NCBI RefSeq assembly: GCF_041260155.1
Contig: NC_091940.1
Location: 24,661,870-24,725,869, forward strand
DNA: 64,000 bases
Origin: Ptychodera flava
Lineage: Eukaryota; Hemichordata; Enteropneusta; Ptychoderidae
Direction: 5' to 3'
The notes below the pieces were generated by a model. That model was not told the origin of the DNA and made no database searches. It saw nothing but the letters and a program-made list of their open reading frames with translations. The position numbers and the translations under genes are program-made. Position 1 is the stretch's first letter. Every line of letters starts with the position of its first letter. Below are positions 37,055 through 49,868 of the stretch, piece by piece.

Positions 37055-37196
37055 ATGTGCACCTTCTTCTTCAATATCCTCGATAATCCTCGGCGGGTAA
37101 AGAAACCTCAATCTGTATATCAAAGATCCTAAATACGCACTTCTTTTTGAAGGAACGTTTTAGACTTCGGAAAAGGTTATGCGATTCATATTGCGT
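37055..37196 (-). other. 5' UTR part of the gene B coding exon (inferred)
   Basis: Lies between the ATG and an acceptor 'tctccttgtag'. Gene C has a matching acceptor 'tctccctttag' at the same distance. The open frame extends upstream of the ATG through a TTG, but this extension carries no conserved ATG. Confidence 0.4.
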
Positions 37197-40150
37197 CTAC
37201 AAGGAGAAGAAGGAAAATCACATTTCATCTGAAACAAAAAAAAGTCATGATATGCAGCTTATGATTACACATTGCGTCTTATTCTATGAAATTTAAAGAT
37301 TACCAAAGGAAACTATTACGAAAAGACCACTAAAACGTACTTCCAAATATTAGGTCATCCATATATTGATGTAGGAGGCACGAAACTGTCACACACTACA
37401 ACCAGATGTAAACTGAAATTGCAGAGTTGTACGCAAATCGATTTTTCTTTTCATTGTCATTAGTCCCACCAGTTTGCAGTTTCATTCAATTTACAATTCA
37501 CTATAGGAAAAAATGCGAGACTAGAGCGAGAACGTGACGCTTTCTCGCAATTGGTGAGAATCTCCTGTTATTCTCTCCTATTGCCACTGGTTAGAAGTGA
37601 GAAATGCATTCCTTAGTGAGAATCAAGTATGATACAAGATTCTCACCGGTGAGACCGGAAATTCTCACCCAACACAATGAGAATTGTTATTTTCACGGTG
37701 AGAAGAAATCATACTCATTATTCACTTGTGAGAATCAACCAGACTCATTGGCGAGAATCCGCCAGACTTGTTGTTCACATGGTGAGAATCACTCTGGTTA
37801 ATTCTCACCAGTGAATAACGAGTCTAGTCCATTCTCACCAATGAACGGCGAGTCTGGTTGATTCTCACCAATAAATGACGAGTATGAAACATTCTCACGG
37901 AGAAAATTACCATTATGACTAGTCTTGGTGAGAATTTTCAATCTCACCAGTGAGAATCTGTTACCTAGTGATTAGTGACTATGTGACATGACTGAAAAAA
38001 ATGATTTACAATATGCTACAGTTCTACCTTGATATACAACACTAGCAGAAGTCATTACATTTGATTCATTAAATTTGTAGTTACAGAAAGTGTATCGAGT
38101 TCATTCAATGTGCAAGGAACTATCGTTTGACATTACACTGTGATATGTCTTTCAGGTAATGCATACATTGTTATGAGCAATAGCCGTACAATTTCATCTT
38201 ATTTGATGCAGCCACAATTCGAATGTGCTATCAGCTAAAATATGATAAAATAAAATAAATTATCAAAGCTGACAGGAAATCGCTATCAGTTCCTTCCAAA
38301 TGTATATACCTTACTGTAAAACTAAGTCCATTAAATATACATTTAGCAATTGGTTGAGGAGAAACTGCTAGACGTCTATCACCACTGTCATATCATCAAT
38401 ATGTGAAACATGTGTCATGATCTTTGGCCATAACCAGCTAATTGTGAAAGATCATTAGTTAGGCAAATTATTAATAAGCTGACGTGCTAAATTTCTTTAT
38501 TTTTTATATAATTATATCATCAATTTATATCAAATGAACTGTAGTAGAGTCCTTTTTGTGAAAAAAATATTTTTCCGTGAAAGTTATTTTAGTATATTAA
38601 TGAATAATGCCATTGTGTTGAATCTGCAGAATGACCTTTAAATATTTCATATGTTTCCATGATCTTTATTAATAGCAAGATTCGTACGATTTTATTCAAT
38701 TATTCTAAGAAATGGTTTCTGAACGAGTAACCATCCAATTGCCATTGAGCATTAAGCAACGCCCGCCCAAAAATCAATCGCTTCTTATCAATCCTGATTA
38801 GAACATTTACATCAAGTTTGATTATTCGGTGAACCTTTGAACTTTTTGAGACATAGCGTCCAGGGACAGAAAAACAGAAAACCAGATGTTACAGCAATAC
38901 CAAATAGCTCATTTATTCATATATGCGAGCTTAAAAGTGGAACAAAGCTCTTTACCATGATATCGCATAGTGGGTAGCAACATCAGCACAAGTTAGCAAT
39001 AGAGTGTGCTGTAGTATTTAGGTCGAGAATGCCAACAAAAAAACAACTCGACAGTATATCAGCTGAATTTTTGAGTAGGCATCTATTCTAGTGGTTAATA
39101 TTTAGTTGGACTTTGTTAATGTTTGCTCCAGCCTGATGTGATCATTACTTCCTCGTAATCGAACACCCCAGCTTATCTGGGTCATATAACATTGACCGAA
39201 TTTCTTTTCCAAAACAAGATCACGTTTTTCATGAAGTTCACTTTCACTTAGTATAGACAATCACACACAGCTTCCTATGGTAGACCGTGCCGAGTACGCG
39301 CTGGAATAAGTGTTACATTTTGGCATACACAAACACTCTGACTTGAAATAAGTCTCAATCTTTTAACCGGCATTGACAAGAGCAGAATATCTTAAAATAA
39401 TGTATGCGAAGCCGTTTCCAAATTCATGTGCCCAAACACTGACTAAAACACAAAGGTACGTTTTGAAGCCATTTGACCAGTGATGATGACCAGCCCACTG
39501 TGCTCAAGATTGTTATCTCGCTAATAAATATAGATCTTATCAACAGCAGTTATTTTTTCGATTAAGTTATCATAAGAATAATTATCAAATGGATTTATTC
39601 TTTTTTCATGCATGCCTATGACGATTTATATTTAAAATATTACCTATGCCCATTATATCCAATCATCGAATAAAACGAAAATGAAAGAAGAAATCGCGCA
39701 TGATAGAACGTGTGTGACGGCAGAAATATTATCTTCATAGTATCAATTCCGCTCGAGCTCTGTCAAAGCTATCATATTATAGGATTCTCTTTCTTTTAGA
39801 ATTTTTGAAAAGTTAATTTATTACAGTAGATCTCGCCAAGGGGTCCCATTATTAAACTCTGGCAGGATCCAACAGCATGAAAGAAATACTGTTTAGGGGC
39901 TCTGTAAACAGCTTTGTCTCACCAATTTGAGTAGTTGCGACTTACCCGCTTGGCTTTGGGATATCGTTTCCCTTACGCAGTTGCTAGCTTATGGTGCTCG
40001 TAACACGACTATACACAATAGCAGTTCATCAATCGCAACAATTCAAAACAGCGGATCTTCGAACTAACCTTTTTCTCACTCACTCAATATCGAGAGAATA
40101 TTGCTTAGCTAGAACATACACACACCGCTCGACTTCAATACCTGGGTCAC
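37197..40150 (-). other. Gene B intron 1 (inferred) and upstream DNA, duplicate of 59.6-64.0 kb
   Basis: Blocks match upstream of gene C in order: 38,290-38,460 with 60,240-60,390; 38,785-39,000 with 62,305-62,500; 39,400-39,560 with 62,920-63,060; and 39,930-39,975 with 63,945-63,985. No coding sequence. It carries an inserted palindromic element near 37.5-38.0 kb that gene C lacks, and lacks an insertion of about 1.9 kb that gene C has. Confidence 0.5.
37505..37985. mobile_element. Inserted palindromic repeat array built on GTGAGAAT
   Basis: More than a dozen copies of GTGAGAAT or its complement ATTCTCAC, most in one orientation to the left and most in the other to the right of a dyad near 37,797. 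Links such as 'cagactcattgg' recur at about 36-40 bp spacing. The aligned sequence upstream of gene C (near 59,930) lacks it, so it is an insertion in unit B. No coding capacity and no certain target duplication. It looks like a satellite-bearing foldback DNA element; the family is unknown. Confidence 0.6.
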
Positions 40151-40390
40151 CTCAGTTCTGTCGTCAAGGAAGTAGAGTATAGACATGGCGTCAAGCGTTG
40201 TCTCTTGCTTCAGCTGTTGCTTGAAGTGACTTCGGCTCACTACAGTCGTATACAGACAAACCCAACAATAGTGCTCAGAGTATTGTCCGGTGTCAGGCTG
40301 TAACCTCAACGAAGCATAGCGACTGCTGACTGAAAAGGAATGCTTCTTCATGTATTAAATCACGAAACACTGCGCAGTCTGCTCATTAAC
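40151..40390 (-). other. Proposed 5' non-coding exon of gene B
   Basis: Ends at the donor 'CTGAG|gtgacc' on the minus strand, aligned with the stronger donor of the gene A exon. Its 5' side shares 'ctgcgcagtg' and the stretch up to the TATA-like word with gene A. The matching exon of gene C would fall just past base 64,000. The exon contains a 65-codon minus-strand frame starting MKKHSF that is not conserved in A, so it is treated as UTR. Confidence 0.35.
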
Positions 40391-40416
40391 ATATACGCCC
40401 CTTTCCACGAAGTCAT

Positions 40417-40460
40417 TATATATGCAATTGATGACCTTTGTTCGTTTAGTTAAAACGAAA
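40417..40460 (-). promoter_or_regulatory. Putative promoter of gene B: TATA box and ISRE-like word
   Basis: TATATAA on the minus strand at 40,417-40,423, about 30 bp upstream of the presumed exon start. 'taaaacgaaa' at 40,451-40,460 matches 9 of 10 positions of the IRF/ISRE core GAAANNGAAA. The paralogous site upstream of gene A is similar. Vertebrate ZNFX1 is interferon-induced, so IRF control is a reasonable but unproven inference. Confidence 0.3.
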
Positions 40461-43400
40461 GAATGTCACAGATCATTTATGTTTTAGTTTGTTGGCCATT
40501 TTTCGAACATGTGGAAAAGGTCCGGGAGAGCACTGTTTGTATATAATATCAGCGGGGACAGAAAGGTGCCAAAGGGTCAGTTGAAGGTGTGTAGGTATAT
40601 TTAATCGACTCGACTGAGTACAGTCGCTGTGATGATTTGAGCGACGATAAATTCCATGTAATGATTGATTACGTTTGTCACGAAAGAAGAAGTTTGGCAC
40701 ATACGGAAAAAGATGTCAAGGTAAGTCATTAACCTTTTATGACTTCAAACTCATTATTTTCAGTCCAAACTTTGTAATGTAGATAACGGACTTAAAAGTC
40801 AAACTCCGAACTTTGGTTGGTTCACTTGGATAACGTTGTCACTTATGGAAGTTTGATACAAGCATAGAATGCCAATATACATAACAGCTGAGAAGAGCGT
40901 TGATACTAAAAATACGAACCTCACTTCTACAACACCGATTGTAGGCACACACGGAATTATAACAGTCGGTGCAGGAACTACCCACTGAAGAGCAATGTTA
41001 CTGCCTTGCCATATAAAGATGGGAAGCAGTCACGGCTTTTTTCGCTGAGCTAACTACGAGGCGACAGCAAGAGAATACCGCGCAAGTAAAGACGTCGTCG
41101 TACTCTACATCTGATTTTAATCAGATTGTACGTGAAGGAATGAAATCACTACTGAATACATCAATACTAAACAGGGATTCTACTTTTTCTATAGTTAATC
41201 ATTGTTTGTTTTAAGTCCATTTTCTTTGTTTCAATTTGTTTCTACCTGTGGATTGTTGAGTAAATTTCTTTAATGTTTTAACATTCCATTAACTGTGTTT
41301 CGATAATCGTTTCCTCAATCTTTTCCGTCGACTTGCACTATTTTGGGAAGTTTGAGAAATAAAGCTCTTCGCTCGTTTCATGATATTTTCATGATATTTT
41401 GTTTCTTTATTGTCGTGAACATTCGCATACAGGAATTTGTTGACCCATTGGTGCCAAATTAATCGGCGATTGCCGATAATTGGGCACCACTGCGTCAACG
41501 AGTGACAGGGTCGCACTTGTACGTCACAAAATATTTTTGCAATATAAGATAGAATGCGTCTCGGAAACAGACAAGTCTGTTTGGTCTATCATTTTGGGGG
41601 TTGTTTTGAATCTCTTGGAGGAGGTAAAGTTTTCACCGGCTTTGTTTTCGAAAATCGGGAGATAACACAGTGATGGCTGTCATTTAGAATTTCAAATATT
41701 GGTAAATATTGGGTAATTTGTTTCTTTTTTACCAAAATTTGGTACAATTACCCCGCTTTTGATTTATTGATTTTGAAAGAGCGTGGTTGAAAGTCTGCCT
41801 GAGGAAAGTGTGAGCAGCCAAAAAAAGAAAGTCAATGTCTTTCAAATTTGAGGCGCGAACTACCTTGGAATAGTTTAACTATTGTCTTTCAAAGTCAAGA
41901 ATAAAAGTTGGGGGTCACCATGCAATTTTGGTACTGGAGGTACAAATAACTCAAGATTTACAGATATTTGAAATTCAACATGACCTCCGTCCCTGTGTTA
42001 ACTCCATAGAGAAAATTAAGATTTGGTATTTTCGAAAACTTAAGACGGTAAAAAGTTTTCTTATACCAAGGACTTTAAAATGAACCCCACAAGTGGTTGA
42101 TCAGAAAAGAATTGTAAAAGTTGAGAGCTCGACCATCTGTCCCAGAGGTGCATGTTACATTTGTATCGGTTTGTACCCCCTGGCGTGGTATAAGGCCAAA
42201 AAAAGTGTTTTGCCATGTGAAAAGATGCGCGTCACGACTTTTTTACATCCGGGGTTTCAATCTCAGGATATGTTCAATGTCAGTTTGTAAATTTTACGAA
42301 AGAAAATTTCACGTTTCCATTTCGAATTCGGGATAATTTCCTATAGAAACCCCAGTGTGTAAGCTGTTTTTGTTGTGAAAGTACCACAATAAGACCAACA
42401 ATCTTCAGTCAAGGTAAAACTTTGCATTGTTTTGTAACATTGTCTTATATTTTCAAGACTGTTGACTTGATGAAGTTTATTTTTACATGATAATGTCATG
42501 TCTCCTCTTCATGTTATATTGTTTGCTAAAATCAGATTAATTTTTTTCGGGTAACTCTAGCATGGCATTGGTATGAAAGAGAAAGTGATGTCATGATATG
42601 TGAATGGTGAAAAGGGAAGAAGTTATATTACTTCTCGATAGGTTGCAACTCTATCACAAAAGACAACCGTTACTGTTGAAAACACGCCTAAATAAAGAAG
42701 AATGACAGCTGCTGCTTTGCCTCAGCTGGAGATAATGCACATTTGTAGATTTAACTGAAACTTGTGAAAGCTCCAGGTAACATTCTTTAACTCCTGAAAA
42801 CGATTGTAATCTTGATGATCGTGAATCGCAATTTTGTTGTAACAACAGAATAGACTGTAGGATGACAATAAAGGTGTTATAAAATGAAGTATGCATTTAT
42901 GTTTCCATAATTATTCATTGTTGTCGATACAAAATAGTTGTCGCTTTTGCTGGTTCAATGTACCAAATTGCAAATTCTCAGTGTAATAACAACTTTAAAA
43001 ATTTACTTAAACTTTTGACATCATTACTAAGAATTATCAGGAGAGGGAAACCAGTTGTTGTGATGGAACTAGCAGAAATATAACATTTATATGTGAATTT
43101 ATATTTTAGATAAGTTAATGGGTTCAATAAATGTTCTGAAATGTTCCCCTCGTTTGTTTCTTTCGGTGGCAGCCATCTTACGTTTTGACGGCCATGTTTT
43201 GCTCTCCCCCCCCCCCCCCCGAAAAAAGAAATTCGCATGACCGTATCAATTTTGAGTTCACCCAAGGATGGGTAACATGCATTTTGTTTTATATTTTGGC
43301 CTAGCCATAGGAGTCATCGAACTTAGTATTGTTCACGCGCAGAAAGATATAATTTTGCAGACGGAGGGAGGTGAATGTTCTGTACTCTGCGCGCCAAAGT

Positions 43401-44249
43401 TGGCAATCACAAGTTTACTGACCTAGTGACCTGCTGAGGTCAGGTGTTCAGTTTCTCGGGTGCTTTGGCCTGCGCGGCTGTGGCAAGCGAAGGGCCAGTG
43501 GGGACCTGGGCGGGAATACATACATAGTTCTGCTGTTGTACACAAAATGTATAATTATTCAATGTCGATTATTCCGTAGTCTTTGAATTTTTCACAAAGA
43601 TATTTTCTAACCCTTGCTGGCTGGTCATGTAGTACACGTGTACAGTCGGATGTACAAGTTTGTCGTTTTTCATCCCTGCACGTAAAGACTGAAGTGAACT
43701 GCTGTCGATCCTTCCAGGCCAGATAACGTTTGACAGACATATTTCGTTATCAATGAAATGAGTCCTGAGAATGGTTGGCCGATATCGTTTTTCGCACGAC
43801 TGGCGAAGTGAAAACCAATCTCCCTTATTCGGCGAAGTATATTTAGATGTAATGTAACTTGGCCTTGATCGATCATCGATCAGATCATGGAGCTAGTCAA
43901 ATCGTCACGTTTCCATAGTATTTTGGAAGGGTTTTCGTAATGTATAAAACATTTATAGCGAAAAAGATATCCAATTAGAAGTGACATGTTCGTGTGGTTT
44001 CATTTCCGGAGACTTAGTGTTTAAAATTAATAGTCGTCACAGCAATAGTACGTGGAAGCATACAGGACCTGGGTACCTGAGTGTTGGAATTCAGTTGTGC
44101 CTTGACAATCGGTTTTTGGATTGGGCTGGCTTTCACATTAGATCAGATTCTCTTTGTTGTAATTGATTTCACGTGAGAGTCGTTATAAGAAAGTCCAAGG
44201 ACGAATTGAAAGTATAATTATGTCGTTTTCAGGAGATCGCTGATAAACA
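40461..44249. other. Intergenic DNA between units B and C
   Basis: No gene recognised; frames are 95 codons or less without motifs. The stretch 41,540-41,830 matches 26,200-26,540 (shared 'aatattgggta' and surrounding sequence). A C run lies at about 43,206-43,220. The stretch 43,555-43,876 has two overlapping minus-strand frames of 61 and 68 codons with no recognisable family. Confidence 0.4.
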
Positions 44250-45650
44250 TTGTATCTATTTAATTAATATTATCTCAGATCGCTCAGCAGGCAACTTGAA
44301 AATGACCAGTCTGTTGGCAGAGAGTATGATATGGTTGTTTGTGTGAGTTTGCCAACAAGAAGGGGAAAGGTCAGTGACAAAGAGGTGGCAGCAGTTACCT
44401 AAACACTGGATAGAGGACAGAAGAGAGTTGCCTAGATGGGCATTGGGAAGCGGGGCCGCGAAATTTCAAGATATGAGGAGGTCGGAAAAACTAATGACCT
44501 AAAGGAGAATTGTTTAGATCGTGATAGGAGGGCATTTGCGAACATTTATCATTTTCCCTTTTTCGCATTTCTTCCTTTTCAATTATTTTACTTTGTATAA
44601 TAATCTCGGTCACCCAGATTGCTCTGCGGCGCACCCATCCGCCTGCCCCTATACACAGTCTGGGGTTTCCCAAGATCTGTGTAGGGCGGCGGCATGTGAG
44701 CTCCACAGAGCAGTCTGGGTAATTGAGATTGCCACTCTAAGTGTCAATAGCATGTTGAACTAATTTATAGTTGCTATTTCCCTAATCGGCTGGTTGTTGC
44801 TGCCCTGATGCACGTTTAAGTGAACATCGTTTTCAAAATATGTAATCTGCAAGCATATTTCATTTAAAAAACAGTTATAATTGGGTAAGAACAATTCGAC
44901 AGATTTCCGCATTCTAAATTTCTTTAGGCCTAATTGGCATATTTTTCTGTCAGCAAGAGAAAGCTGAAACATTCTACAAGGGGTCAACAACATGACTTGA
45001 ATTTAACGCAACAAGAATCTTTATTGTGTTCTATCTGGTATGAATATTGTAAATATTTAAGCACAAATCATTGCGATTTTGACCTCTCTATCAGGGCATC
45101 GGCTCCGAGTACCAACATATATTCACAAAATCGGAAAGATTAAGAACCGTGTATGGGTTATTAAAACACGCTAATGACAAACGATATCTTGTGTGTAGAG
45201 GGGAGAGGGTTCATCTCTTTTTCGATCATCTTAAGCAAAATCGGACAAACAAGACCAAAACCGTGTAAATCTGCGATATTCAACTCACCATCCAAATTTT
45301 ATTTTGAAATTTTTGTTGCAGAAAAACCTATTTTCAGCAATTAGTCGTATTATAGGAAGATCAAATTATAATTTCATCGTCCGCGTTTTAATATAAAACG
45401 TAACGAATTTCGTTCGACTTTGGCGTGTTTTATTGTCTACGGTCACCCCAAAACGAGTAAATAGTAAAGCACATATTACGTAGGGGATATATAAAATCGC
45501 AGCATCTTTACTTTTTACCAAAAGTATAAGATGCAAACCTACAAAGTCTCTAATAGGAAATGCATATTTGCTGTGTAGATTCTAATTATACTAATTATAT
45601 GTGATAAATCGACAAACTTCCGATGTATATCTCTTGACTAATTACAATAA
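44250..45650 (+). repeat. Intergenic segmental duplicate of about 5.43-6.90 kb
   Basis: Collinear with the stretch downstream of gene A, including the shared 125-bp MITE and the 'gacagatttccgcattctaa' block. It ends where the foldback element at 45.65 kb begins. Confidence 0.65.
44604..44728. mobile_element. Palindromic MITE-like element, 125 bp, second copy
   Basis: Same length and ends as the element at 5,767-5,891, with several substitutions. Position within the duplicated stretch is the same, so it is inherited with the unit rather than a new insertion. Confidence 0.65.
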
Positions 45651-45655
45651 TTAGA

Positions 45656-46620
45656 TATTATTCCCTAATATTTTTCTTCGTTAAGCGAAGGAAAATACGA
45701 GTGACGTAATGACCGTGTCACCACGAGTCGAAGACGAGTGGTGACACGGTCATTACGTCACGAGTATTTTCCGAGCTGAACGAAGAAAAATATTAGGGAA
45801 TAATATACTTATCACATGCACAAGCCAAGAATTCGTTATTTTTTGCAAAATAAAATAAGTTTTCCATGACGATTCCGCGTTTAAACTTTTGAACTACTTT
45901 AGGAATAATATCAGTACGCCGTGCACAAGTTGTCAATCATTTCCAGTCGTCCGTCGTGTGCGTTAGCAGGTTAGCGCTCACGTTCGTTAGTGTGTGGAGC
46001 AAATGACAGCTCTCGATCTACACGTAGGCTACCTTTCGCTAAGTTATACTGTATTTCAAAGATAGCATAGTCCTAGAAATTTATCACAGACGAAGATACG
46101 CTATTTTTCGGGAACAAATATCGACTGAATCTCGACGGCGCGAACACTGTAAACGTCGCGCCTGACCCTGTTTGCAATGCGTACGGAACCCCACGGTATA
46201 CGCGACCAGCTTCGAGTTCGTTGTTTCCGCAAATTATTCACGTAATTCCTTCGGAATATTCAGGCGGTACACTCTTGTGTTTACATTGTTCGGATTATTA
46301 ATGTCGTAGTCTGTGAAAATATCGATTTCATTACATGACTTTTGATCGTGGGAGAAACATCGGCCGCCATGTTGTTTGTTTACATATTTACGAGCACACC
46401 GAAGATCGACAAAAAAAGGTCCGACGCATCAAAATTGATGACATAGACGCGGGTTGTCGTGACGTAGAACGACCAGAGAATAAATCCCGTATTTTTTGTT
46501 CGGAGACGACAAACTTGGCTTGTGCATGTGATAAGATGTATGATACACTGTAAAATAGAGGGATATTATCACAAGTACATCCGACGAGTGAAATTTCGCT
46601 CATTGTCATGAACACTGTTT
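45656..46620. mobile_element. Non-autonomous foldback insertion of about 0.96 kb, with nested palindrome
   Basis: The left end (45,656-45,806) is a strong palindrome: 'ttattccctaatatttttct' and its complement enclose arms with 'gtgacacggtcattacgtca'. Just inside, 'cttatcacatgcacaagcca' near 45,809 recurs inverted as 'ggcttgtgcatgtgataag' near 46,517-46,535, giving a larger inverted pair. Sequence to the left aligns with unit A and sequence to the right with unit B, and neither contains this piece, so it is an insertion in unit C. No transposase. The exact right end is uncertain. Confidence 0.5.
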
Positions 46621-48896
46621 TCGTTAAGTCTTTGTTTTACTAGGACCAAACTACTATCAAGAAAATATCAAAGAGCAGATCATCCTATTTGTGTCAAATA
46701 CATTCACGAAATCGCAAAGATAAGGGGAAAGACCGAGGGTGATAAAAACACGCACATGACAAAGGCAACTCATTGCGTATAAAGGGGAGGGGGCTCATCT
46801 CTATTTCGACTATCGTGTGCAAATTCGGAAAACATACATTCCAAAGTTTCGGCATGAAAACCGTGATACAGACCGTGACTCTAAGTAACCATTATGACTT
46901 TGTTTTCTTGAAGTGTTTCTTGTTCAAGAACTTGTCAGTCAAACTTGCGAAAACGTATTTCAGTAACTTTTCGTGTTCAAGTTCAAATCATAATTCGTTC
47001 TCGGATTTTCGCCTTTCCATGCTTTAGTTTAGGAGAGGCGGATGGGAGTTAAGGTCAAATGCAACGAGCTTCGTGCGACAGGCGTGTGTTTCAATCGTTC
47101 ATTGTCTATATCAGCAAGTCAAACAAGTACAACTTTTTAAAAAATAGCAGAAATATATGGTTTTGTTAAAATAGCTGTATCTCCTACCTTCTTCAAAATT
47201 CTAAAAGCAAAATACACAATTATACAGTAGTTTCGAAGAGTATAACGCATGTTGTAACTTTAGTGAACGTGTGACATGATGAATGTAAGGTGAGTTGTAA
47301 ATAGATTATGATACACACATCTTGATTAATTTAGCGTGTCTGGGGCACACAGTCAACAAGAGGACATGATTACATGTACATTCGACCATGGGGTGGGATC
47401 TCTCTCATGCTTCGTGAATTATTAAATTGAACGCATCATGAAGATGCTCAAATTATTATCTCAACTTCGTCAAAAATCTACTCTGTTTGATACAAGTGCG
47501 TGAAAAAATGTACAAAATTGAGCTGTATATATAAAACATGCAGGAAACTGGCGTTCCACATATATTTATATGGAAGTACATCGCTGTCCATTCCAAGGTT
47601 TGTAACAGTTACGTAACTATCAGTGGTAATAATCAAGTTAATGTGCAACACAACAGCGCTAATAATTAATACTGTAATCTCCTTTCTGTTTACCACTCCC
47701 AAGTTTCAGCGAAGAATATACAGCAGTTTACTAATAATGACGAAAGGTTATTAAAATATCGATTCGGTCTTAAATGCATATACTGCATTTGGCAAGTCTA
47801 CGCACACAATTTTATATTTGGAAATAAGGACACATTAGCCATGTATATTGACAAAACATATCGGTAATATACCTTATATACATTGTAAAACCGTAAAAGT
47901 AATAACATTGAAAAAGTTGAAACGATCAGAACAAATGAATATCTTTTTTATATAGCTCTGTTGACTTAAAATTGTCTGCATGCACCATGCAAAATAAACA
48001 AAAGTAATTCATAGACACCCTATAGCATGGCGACACCTTTTCTTTGTACCAATTTATGAGTTGTGTTAAAGGTCGTATGCTCAGAGTCAAGAAATTGGCG
48101 AAATTGAATAATAAACAATATTAATAATTTCATCGAGATAAACGACAAGGTCTAGCAATATCAACCTTGTAACAATAATAGATTTACAATATCTTTCAAG
48201 TCTACTATTTGAAAACAGAAATCCAGATTTATGGATTTAGAAAGAAAAAAATCACAAATAGGATCTGAGATGAGTATGATTTAAAAAATTTCAAAATGTT
48301 AACGCATAAGAAAATTATATTTTTAACGGAACATTAAGCGTCCGAATATGTATTTGTAAACTTTCAGAAGAAATTAAAGAAAATGTCAAAAACTAAAGAG
48401 ATGTTTATCCCCATCGTTCATAATAATCATCATTGCAATATTCTATCACTATACCTGGTTGAATTTAAGATAAAGTAATGTCGCTTATAATTTTTGTGGA
48501 TTTATTTGAAGCTGTCTTTGAGTTTTTGATTTTGCAACAAAAAAAGTTTATCTCTGGCGAATGTCGTTCACTATTGACCATAAACTAAACGGTGACGCGG
48601 AAAGTATTATATATAAACATATTAAGACACCGAAACCTACATGTAAGCAACAGATATTATTACATTGGATGTACTTATGGTTGTATTTGTCTGTTTAGGG
48701 CGTATAAGTTGCAATTCAGAATCAAACAGGAATATTTAAGCCATGATGTAAGATTCAACTCTGTCATGAAAATTATGCAAACATACTTCCGTGACTGGCA
48801 TTTTTATTTTGTAACGCATGTTGCCACTGGTGGTGTAGAAGACAGGTGGAACCTCAATGCACGTCACGGTTGCCATTTCCCTCTTCACCTTCGATA
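46621..48896 (+). repeat. Intergenic duplicate of about 26.52-28.37 kb, downstream of gene C
   Basis: Collinear with the stretch downstream of gene B through to the last coding exon. No gene. A candidate poly(A) signal for gene C (AATAAA on the minus strand) lies at 48,803-48,808, about 90 bp beyond its stop. Confidence 0.6.
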
Positions 48897-49159
48897 TTAG
48901 CGTCGGCTTGGTCTTCGACCTCTTCGATTGTTTTGTCCGCGTCCCCTTCCTCTTCGATTACCTCTGAATGAATCTCCTCTTCCAGCTGTACTGCCATGAT
49001 TCGTCGCATGAACACCTGAATTGTAAGTAGATCCCCCGCCTGGACTGGAACCTGATCCATCCCTTGCAAAACCACCCCTCGAGAAACCACCAAAGTTTCC
49101 ACGGCCATGATTGGAGGCAGGTCGTGTCACGTTCTCATTATAGAAATCACCGCGGAAAC
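48897..49159 (-). CDS. ZNFX1: ZNFX1-like gene C, last exon: RGG repeat 3 and basic tail
   Basis: Acceptor 'ctttttcag' before 'GTTTCCGCGG', entered in phase 1, with 86 residues completed and a stop. Reads GFRGDFY, SNHGRGNFGGFSRGGF, AGRGDSFRGNRRGRGRG and RRGRRPSRR. It is the only one of the three RGG exons of gene C that retains the ancestral basic terminus and stop. Inferred role: RNA binding or condensation. Confidence 0.78.
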
Positions 49160-49435
49160 CTGAAAAAGTCAGATTTAAAATTCACGTAATGTACTACGAT
49201 ATGCAAACTAGGGTCACTGCCCAACTTTCACAAGTGTTTCAGTTATCTATCTTCCTATGAGACCGCGATATAGATACGCACACATCATGAGCCTCGAGCC
49301 TTTCCTCAGTATATTTTACCAAACTGGGAATTACAGTAGCAAGTTAGTGGAAATGTTTCTTAGAAATGGCGACGTAACCTACGGGTCCTTCTTAAAACTG
49401 TGCTGACGCTGAAGACACGGCTTCAACTCCTGATA

Positions 49436-49868
49436 TAGACTCTCCACAGTCGCTGTGCCTTGTTTTGTGCGCGCCGCGATGGGTCTGCATTCGAAGGCTG
49501 TGCAGCTGTGAGCACGCGCTGCCAGACACAGCGACTGTCCGTTCTTGCAAGGATATGAATATTCATAAGGGTAGTGACGTCAAAAGAAACACCTATCTAA
49601 CTGGGCGGAGAGAATATATACTAGTAGCTGGTAGACCTATATACGCTGTATGTTTTTATTTTTCATTTTTAATTTTATTTGGCTATGGTACTTGTCATTT
49701 TTGTTTTGATTAACGGATGTGTGGAGTTCTATAAAGTACCCGGATCAGGCAGAAATCCGACCGGTCGCTTGCAAGAACGTCCAGACCCTGGGATTCGCGT
49801 CGCGTCTCTGAAGGGCGCGCGCGTGTTCCAACAGGGAAGAACGCGAATCGCAGGGTCTCTGCCAGACT
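49436..49868. mobile_element. 433-bp hairpin-ended insertion in an intron of gene C, 10-bp target duplication
   Basis: Flanked on both sides by 'actcctgata' (49,426-49,435 and 49,869-49,878), which occurs once at the matching intron sites near 50,549 and 51,257. Both ends fold: 'cacagtcgctgtg' pairs with 'cacagcgactgt' (49,527-49,538), and 'cagaccctgggattcgcg' pairs with 'cgcgaatcgcagggtctctg'. Inner inverted words 'gttcttgcaagg' and 'cttgcaagaacg' face each other. The interior is AT-rich and non-coding. A 9-10 bp duplication suggests a Mutator-like relative, but this is not certain. Confidence 0.75.

Noticed and set aside
37553-37960. Regularly spaced repeats resembling a CRISPR-like array
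   Set aside because: The repeated word is short, occurs in both orientations around a dyad, the spacers are related to each other, and the genome is animal. A palindromic insertion explains it better.
43555-43876. Two overlapping minus-strand frames of 61 and 68 codons
   Set aside because: They are in different frames over the same DNA, with no family resemblance, no splice support and no counterpart in the other units.
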